Source: UBA10646 sp003456175 (GTDB lineage: Bacteria; Bacteroidota; Bacteroidia; Chitinophagales; Chitinophagaceae). Taken from it: a stretch of 25,212 nt of DNA. Shown piece after piece: positions 20,532-25,212 of this stretch. The stretch's first letter is position 1. Every line of letters starts with the position of its first letter. Where the stretch lies: contig DALYLQ010000037.1 in the NCBI GenBank assembly GCA_031976225.1, positions 1 through 25,212 of the forward strand. Direction: 5' to 3'. The notes under the pieces are model-generated. The model saw nothing but the letters and a program-made list of their open reading frames with translations, made no database searches and was not told where the DNA came from. The translations under genes and the position numbers were made by a program.

Positions 20532-22382
20532 TTATTTACCTAAATGCAATACCAACATGTGCATAGGTGCAATACTATGCTTTGTAGTAGCATCAAAAAT
20601 TTTACCGGATACAACATCTGTACCCTTTGTAAAGCCCTTGGTACGCTCTTCGTAATCATTAAATATGAAATCTTTAGCCTTATCGCTTGTGTTCATAACA
20701 CACATAACGGTTTGATTAGCATCGTAACGGAAGTACACATACAAGCCATCTTGCGGTACGTACTGCATGAATTTGCCTGTTTTAATTGCACTACTTTTTA
20801 ATCTAAAATTGGCCAGTTTCGTTACTAACGTATGTATTTCATTTTCTTGCGTTGTTCTACCGGCAGCCGTGAATTTGTTTTGAGTATCGCCACTCCAACC
20901 ACCCGGAAAGTCTCTTCTTACATAACCGTCATTCGGGTGTGTAGCGCCTGCCATGAGTATTTCTGTGCCATAGTACATTTGAGGTACACCACGGCAAGTA
21001 AGCAACCATCGTAAGCCCACTTTCATTTTATCGAGATTTTCTCCCACTTGCGTGTAAAAACGACTCAAATCGTGGTTGTCTAAGAACAGTACCAACTTCA
21101 TCGGATCTTTATACAAGATATCTTGTGCAAGTGTAGTGTATAGTTTATTCACGCCACTCGTCCAGCCAAAACCTTCATTTACAGCTGGCAGAATGCCATA
21201 AAGATTAGTTTGAAAATCGGTTACAGAAGGTTGATTGCTTTTAAACGGAATGTTCAAATTATTCTCAGCAAAATAGGCCTGATTAATTACGCCATGCACC
21301 CATGTTTCGCCAAATATGCTCAACTTAGGATACTCATCGAGCAATGCTTTATTGCAACGATTCATAAAGGCTAGATCGTTGTAGGCATAAGTATCAATTC
21401 GCCAACCATCAATACCAAATTTTTCAACGGTCCATAACGCATGCTGTATTAAAAAATTAGCAACGTATGGGTTTGATTGATTTAAGTCGGGCATTTGTTT
21501 GGTAAACCAACCATCGGCCATTTGCTTATAATCTTTTTGTGCGGCATAGGCATCGAACAAAGGCTGTTCTTTGTAAGTGGTATTGGTATAAGTGGGCCAT
21601 TCGTGGAACCAATCTTTTGTGGGCTTATCTAAGAAAAACCAATGGTAACTGCCAACGTGGTTGTACACGGCATCTTGTATGATTTTCATACCGCGAGCAT
21701 GAACGGCATCAATTAATGCTTGATACGCTTTATCGCCGCCAAGGCGTGGGTCTACGGTGTAATGATCTGTAAATGCATAGCCATGCTCTGTACGGTCGGG
21801 CATGTCGTTCTCAAGCACAGGATTTAACCACAAACTTGTAACACCCATAGCTTGTAGATAGCCTAAGTTGTTTTGAATACCTTGCAAGTCGCCTCCATGA
21901 CGGTTAAAAACGGTATCTCTATTCAAGCTTTGGTCTCTCATGCCAGCAATGCGATCATTTGTTGGGTCGCCGTTACTAAAACGGTCGGGCATAATCAAAT
22001 AAATAAAATCGCTGCTGGTAACACCTTGTGCAAAGCTGCTGCCTTTACCTTTTCTGCGAGCTAGTAAAGGCCAATTGATAGTTTGTGTACTGCTGCCACG
22101 TTTAAGTTCTATTGGTACATTGCCGGGCTTAGCGTTGGGGGCTATGGTAACATTTACCGCAAGGTATTTTCCGTTATCTAACTTATTATAGCTTGTTAGT
22201 TGTACACCTGCATACTTAATGGTTGGTATGTGTGCACCAAGCGTACTATCGCCGCGGAGTAATAGCTGCACTTTATTGTGCTTCATGCCAACCCACCAAT
22301 TGGTAGGATACACTTTAACGTTCTGAGCAATTGCTACACTTACGTAAATGAAGGCAGCGAGTAAAAAACCGAATTTTTTCAT
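20532..22382 (-). CDS. Periplasmic GH13 alpha-amylase / neopullulanase-like enzyme
   Basis: 616-residue glycoside hydrolase with signal peptide (MKKFGFLLAAFIYVSVAIAQ) and no lipobox, so probably periplasmic. An N-terminal beta-sandwich of about 115 residues precedes the GH13 (alpha/beta)8 barrel, as in cyclomaltodextrinase/neopullulanase and SusA-type enzymes. Conserved regions: DAVYNH (I), GWRIDTYAY with nucleophile Asp330 (II), FGETW with acid Glu359 (III), and FLDNHD with Asp435 (IV). All three catalytic carboxylates are present. A C-terminal beta domain ends the protein. It lies 21 bases downstream of the SLC45-like transporter gene, so the two very likely form an operon for maltodextrin cleavage and uptake. 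A one-mismatch repeat copy (22151-22164) encodes Y-L-A-V-N-V. Confidence 0.9.
   Translation of the reverse strand: MKKFGFLLAAFIYVSVAIAQNVKVYPTNWWVGMKHNKVQLLLRGDSTLGAHIPTIKYAGVQLTSYNKLDNGKYLAVNVTIAPNAKPGNVPIELKRGSSTQTINWPLLARRKGKGSSFAQGVTSSDFIYLIMPDRFSNGDPTNDRIAGMRDQSLNRDTVFNRHGGDLQGIQNNLGYLQAMGVTSLWLNPVLENDMPDRTEHGYAFTDHYTVDPRLGGDKAYQALIDAVHARGMKIIQDAVYNHVGSYHWFFLDKPTKDWFHEWPTYTNTTYKEQPLFDAYAAQKDYKQMADGWFTKQMPDLNQSNPYVANFLIQHALWTVEKFGIDGWRIDTYAYNDLAFMNRCNKALLDEYPKLSIFGETWVHGVINQAYFAENNLNIPFKSNQPSVTDFQTNLYGILPAVNEGFGWTSGVNKLYTTLAQDILYKDPMKLVLFLDNHDLSRFYTQVGENLDKMKVGLRWLLTCRGVPQMYYGTEILMAGATHPNDGYVRRDFPGGWSGDTQNKFTAAGRTTQENEIHTLVTKLANFRLKSSAIKTGKFMQYVPQDGLYVYFRYDANQTVMCVMNTSDKAKDFIFNDYEERTKGFTKGTDVVSGKIFDATTKHSIAPMHMLVLHLGK
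22151..22164 (-). repeat. Dispersed 14-mer, one mismatch (in amylase gene)
   Basis: CATTTACCGCAAGG on the plus strand, one substitution from the consensus; coding. Confidence 0.7.
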
Positions 22383-22403
22383 ACAATGTTTTTCTGCTTA
22401 GGT

Positions 22404-23807
22404 TTAAATTTTTTCTTTTTCTATGCGTGCAGCACCAGGGTCGTATACGTAGATAACGCTAACAGCAGCACACAACAAGAATACCCCTGCCATAAAAATG
22501 GAATAAATTGGCAAGCCTTTATAAATATATTTCACAATAAAACCACCTAATGCACCATTGATAATTTGTGGTAATGTGATGAAGAAGTTGAAAATACCCA
22601 AATAAATACCCAACTTACCGGGAGGTATGCTGCTAGAAAGTATTACGTAAGGCATTGCCAAAATACTTGCCCAAGCTAAGCCCACTCCTATCATACAATA
22701 GTTAAGCATAGCAGGATCTTTAATGAAGTATATACTAATTAAACCGATTCCACCTGCGGCAAGCGAAATAGCGTGTGTTAACTTACGCCCAATGTACTTT
22801 GCAATAAGTGGTAAGAATAGGGCGTAAATCATGGCCACAAAGTTGTACACCCCAAAGGCCGAGCCTACTTTATTACCCGCCTCATTGTATTTGATATCTT
22901 TCACATAATCGCCAGTTAGTCCATACACATGGGTGGCAACTGCATCGGTGGTAAATACCCACATACTAAATAATGCAAACCAGCTAAAAAACTGTACCAA
23001 TCCTAATTGACGCATGGTTTTAGGCATGGTACTAAAATCTCTAAAGATAGATTTGAGCCAGTTTTCTTTTACCGTATTTGAGGCAGCAGTATTTGTATTT
23101 TCAGGCTGGTTGTATTTGGCGTATTCTGCCGGCGGATATTCTTTAGAAAAGAATACTGTAATTAAAATGGCTATAATGAACACTGCAGCACCAATATAAA
23201 AGGCGTACTTAATATTATCGGCTACACCACTCGCACCACTATCCATTGAAAAACCATTCTTAGCTAATATTTCGGGTAGTGCCGAACCAGCCACAGCACC
23301 TAAGCCTATCAAAAATGTTTGTATGCTAAAACCTAGTGTACTTTGGCTATCAGGCAAGTTATCTGCTACTAATGCTCTAAATGGTTCCATGGCAATGTTA
23401 AAGCTCGCATCCATCACCATTACCATGCCAGCCCCAATCCACAATGCAGGAATAAACCCAGCTAATGATGCGGAATTAGGTAAAAAAATTAATGCTGCGG
23501 AAGATAGTAAGGCACCCGTTAAAAAGTAAGGCTTGCGTCGGCCAATACGATTCCAGGTTTTATCACTCATGTGACCAATAATCGGCTGAACAATCATCCC
23601 TACCAGTGGCGCTACAATCCAAAACATGGGTAAATGATCTACATCGGCACCGAACGAACGTAAAATGCGACTGGTATTACCATTTTGTAAAGCAAAGCCG
23701 AACTGTATACCTAAAAAACCAAAACTCATTGTGAAAATTTGAACTATGCTAAGCTTGGGTTTAGCGAAAGTTCCGCCCTTTGCGGGTGCACTGTTTGATA
23801 CTGCCAT
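22404..23807 (-). CDS. SLC45-type MFS sugar transporter
   Basis: 467-residue inner-membrane protein with about twelve hydrophobic segments. The loop after helix 2 reads GHMSDKTWNRIGRRKPYF, the SD-x4-R-x-GRRRPF-type signature of the sucrose/maltose SLC45 and GPH-like transporters. A central cytoplasmic loop (about residues 220-250) separates the halves. It probably imports maltose or maltodextrin with protons, supplied by the periplasmic amylase encoded just downstream on the same strand. No SusC/SusD pair is in view, so outer-membrane uptake must be encoded elsewhere. No maltose phosphorylase or sugar regulator is present in the 198-base upstream gap. The substrate is inferred from family and neighbour. 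Confidence 0.85.
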   Translation of the reverse strand: MAVSNSAPAKGGTFAKPKLSIVQIFTMSFGFLGIQFGFALQNGNTSRILRSFGADVDHLPMFWIVAPLVGMIVQPIIGHMSDKTWNRIGRRKPYFLTGALLSSAALIFLPNSASLAGFIPALWIGAGMVMVMDASFNIAMEPFRALVADNLPDSQSTLGFSIQTFLIGLGAVAGSALPEILAKNGFSMDSGASGVADNIKYAFYIGAAVFIIAILITVFFSKEYPPAEYAKYNQPENTNTAASNTVKENWLKSIFRDFSTMPKTMRQLGLVQFFSWFALFSMWVFTTDAVATHVYGLTGDYVKDIKYNEAGNKVGSAFGVYNFVAMIYALFLPLIAKYIGRKLTHAISLAAGGIGLISIYFIKDPAMLNYCMIGVGLAWASILAMPYVILSSSIPPGKLGIYLGIFNFFITLPQIINGALGGFIVKYIYKGLPIYSIFMAGVFLLCAAVSVIYVYDPGAARIEKEKI

Positions 23808-23949
23808 GGCAATCGTTATTTCTTACTAATGTGTAAAAACTACATATTTCAAGCGGTGGGTAAAGTTATGCTTTGTGCATTCTCCACCAAATGATTTATT
23901 ACAGGCTTCAATGTAATACACAAATAACCATTTACGCAAGTAATTTCAT

Positions 23950-23974
23950 AAAAAAAGCCACCTACAAGGTGGCT
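23950..23974 (-). terminator. Intrinsic terminator of the porP/sprF-like gene
   Basis: 8-base-pair stem AGCCACCT / AGGTGGCT with loop ACA, followed on the minus strand by a T run (A run at 23950-23956). It lies about 30 bases after the stop of the PorP/SprF-like gene. Confidence 0.85.
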
Positions 23975-24005
23975 TATATTCTTTACTTCACTTACGTGTA
24001 AATGA

Positions 24006-25037
24006 TTACCATAAATTACGTGGGCACCAATCGCCGTAACGATTACCCAATAAAAATCCAACCATAATTTCATGCGTACCGCGGCTTACAGTATTGAGGC
24101 GACTTGTTGTAATATCGTAGCTATAACCGATATTAAAGGTACTATTCACATTTAAACCTAACATCGCCGAAAAACCATCATCAATTCTAAAGCTAGTACC
24201 TGCCCAAATAAAATCGCGATATTGAAACTTAGCATTAATATCGAAACTTACCGGAGATGCTGTTAAATAACGTATTTGAGCACTTGGCAAAAAGCTTAAA
24301 TCGTCGCTTAAGAAAAAGCGATAACCTGCTGTAAAAAATAAATGCGGCACCAACTTTCCAGTTTCAAACTTTACCGTGTCTTCTGCATACGAAAATTTAC
24401 TGCTTACAATATTTTGTGCACTAGCACCAATAAAATAATCGGCACTATATAACCACAAACCCAAGTTAACATCGGGACGTATACGGTTCATATACATACT
24501 ACCTGCCACCGCCGGATCAATAGGGTTAGCTGCACCAAAGTCTAGCTTGTTAGTATTAAGTGTCATGTTCTGAATACCTAAACCAACACCCATACTCAAG
24601 TTTGTTCTGGGCCCAATACCAATATGATAGGCGTAAGCTGCCGTAGCACTAAAACGGTTGAGCGGACCAGTTCTATCGTTTATTACAGTAAAACCCACAC
24701 CATGGTGGTTAGCAGGCGCTGTATAATCGGCAACAAAGCTTCTGCCACGTGGGTTATCGCCAGGCGGGTGAATGGTGGTTGCAGTTTCAACATCATCATC
24801 ACTTTTGCGCCATGGGCCGTGGATACTTGCATAGGTAGTAACAGGAGCGCCATTTAAACCCACCCATTGATTACGATGACTGATTTTTAAATCGGTGTAA
24901 TTTTCAATACCAGCTACCGCAGGGTTTAAAATAAAATTGTTGAGCACATACTGTGTATAATGGGGGCGTTGCTGTGCATGCACCGAACCAACCAACGCAA
25001 ACCAAGCAGCAGCAGTTACAGTAAGCAGTTTTTTCAT
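24006..25037 (-). CDS. PorP/SprF-family type IX secretion-associated membrane protein
   Basis: 343-residue outer-membrane protein with a signal peptide (MKKLLTVTAAAWFALVGSVHAQ). The mature start QQRPHYTQYVLNNFILNPAVAGIE is the hallmark of the PorP/SprF family, and the remainder is a series of beta-barrel strands (YAYHIGIGPRTNLSMGVGLGIQ, FNIGYSYDIT). SprF-type members are encoded next to a large T9SS-secreted protein and are needed for its export or surface attachment. Here the gene directly follows, on the same strand, the 3' end of such a protein (25123-25212), with an 85-base gap. It is thus more likely a dedicated SprF-type partner than a core PorP. Confidence 0.85.
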   Translation of the reverse strand: MKKLLTVTAAAWFALVGSVHAQQRPHYTQYVLNNFILNPAVAGIENYTDLKISHRNQWVGLNGAPVTTYASIHGPWRKSDDDVETATTIHPPGDNPRGRSFVADYTAPANHHGVGFTVINDRTGPLNRFSATAAYAYHIGIGPRTNLSMGVGLGIQNMTLNTNKLDFGAANPIDPAVAGSMYMNRIRPDVNLGLWLYSADYFIGASAQNIVSSKFSYAEDTVKFETGKLVPHLFFTAGYRFFLSDDLSFLPSAQIRYLTASPVSFDINAKFQYRDFIWAGTSFRIDDGFSAMLGLNVNSTFNIGYSYDITTSRLNTVSRGTHEIMVGFLLGNRYGDWCPRNLW

Positions 25038-25122
25038 TTGTAGTTAGAAGTTCCTTTTTTTTATAAGTACTTAACGGATTAAGGACTGTTTTTATGCAAA
25101 TTTCGCTGCCTAAATTAAGGCT

Positions 25123-25212
25123 TTACCTTAAAATGGTTACGTAACCTGCAATTTTATTTCTACCATTTTTTGGATCAACAATGTAATAATAGGTTCCGAT
25201 GGGCAAGGGTTT
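25123..25212 (-). CDS. C-terminal end of a T9SS type B sorting-domain protein (partial)
   Basis: The frame is open to the window edge and reads KPLPIGTYYYIVDPKNG, then RNKIAGYVTILR and stop. This is the ending of the gliding-motility-associated C-terminal domain (CHU_C / type B sorting signal), which typically closes with LPxGTYYYxxD and GYVTIxR. The domain directs large surface adhesins through the type IX secretion system. Only 29 residues are visible; the body of the protein lies beyond the window. The SprF-like partner is encoded immediately downstream. Confidence 0.8.
   Translation of the reverse strand, partial: KPLPIGTYYYIVDPKNGRNKIAGYVTILR

Noticed and set aside
1766..22164. The repeated 14-mer as a CRISPR array or mobile-element ends
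   Set aside because: Spacing is irregular (hundreds to thousands of bases), copies are in both orientations and mostly inside intact genes, and there are no cas genes, transposase or target duplications.
23849..24073. Small minus-strand ORF at the end of the porP/sprF-like gene
   Set aside because: It overlaps the 3' end of the membrane protein gene in another frame, runs across its terminator and shows no recognisable motif.

Overview
The window reads as chromosome from a member of the Bacteroidota, most likely a Chitinophagaceae-like lineage; this is inference. The evidence is a PorP/SprF-family protein next to a type IX secretion (T9SS) type B sorting tail, a polyproline/thrombospondin-type-3 OmpA protein, a GIN-domain (DUF2807) lipoprotein, an SLC45-type sugar transporter beside a periplasmic GH13 enzyme, moderately AT-rich DNA, and TAnnTTTG-type promoter elements. 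No rRNA, tRNA, CRISPR array, prophage or insertion sequence was seen. No gene-free stretch exceeds 300 bases; the longest is 2344-2560.

Layout. 1-2343 (+): arginine deiminase-family enzyme (cut at the window start) and a CtlX-like amidinotransferase-fold hydrolase, probably arginine/citrulline catabolism. 2561-3217 (-): GIN-domain lipoprotein. 3307-5142 (+): Upf1/DNA2-like SF1 helicase. 5232-9261 (-): a MarR regulator, then hutH and hutU for histidine degradation; hutH contains an assembly gap with a duplicated segment and hutU has a frameshift. 9440-11837 (+): Gfo/Idh/MocA oxidoreductase and a polyprenyl-phosphate sugar-1-phosphate transferase (surface polysaccharide initiation). 11919-17494 (+): tightly packed HAD hydrolase (in-frame stop), CAT-like acyltransferase, Nudix hydrolase, M1 peptidase with a probable beta-barrel tail, and a GNAT/FemAB-like protein. 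17559-19449 (-): OmpA/TSP3 protein and RlpA-like protein. 19470-20183 (+): VanX-like dipeptidase. 20173-23807 (-): thiamine-binding-fold small protein, GH13 alpha-amylase and SLC45-like transporter, the last two an evident alpha-glucan uptake unit. 24006-25212 (-): PorP/SprF and the C-terminal end of a T9SS-sorted surface protein.

The most striking signal is not a gene. A 14-base word, CCTTACGGTAAATG, occurs nine times exactly (both orientations) and three more times with one mismatch in 25 kb. Degenerate, one-base-longer and shortened relatives occur as well. Copies lie inside unrelated coding sequences and, when intergenic, just after stop codons. That density is far above chance and resembles DNA uptake sequences of Neisseria/Pasteurellaceae or the cyanobacterial HIP1 word. 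I know of no described element with this sequence; its function is unknown. The hutU frameshift lies exactly in a degenerate copy.

Three genes are broken or chimeric (hutU, hutH, HAD). Together with the run of Ns this fits a draft or metagenome-derived assembly, so these lesions may be sequence errors rather than biology.
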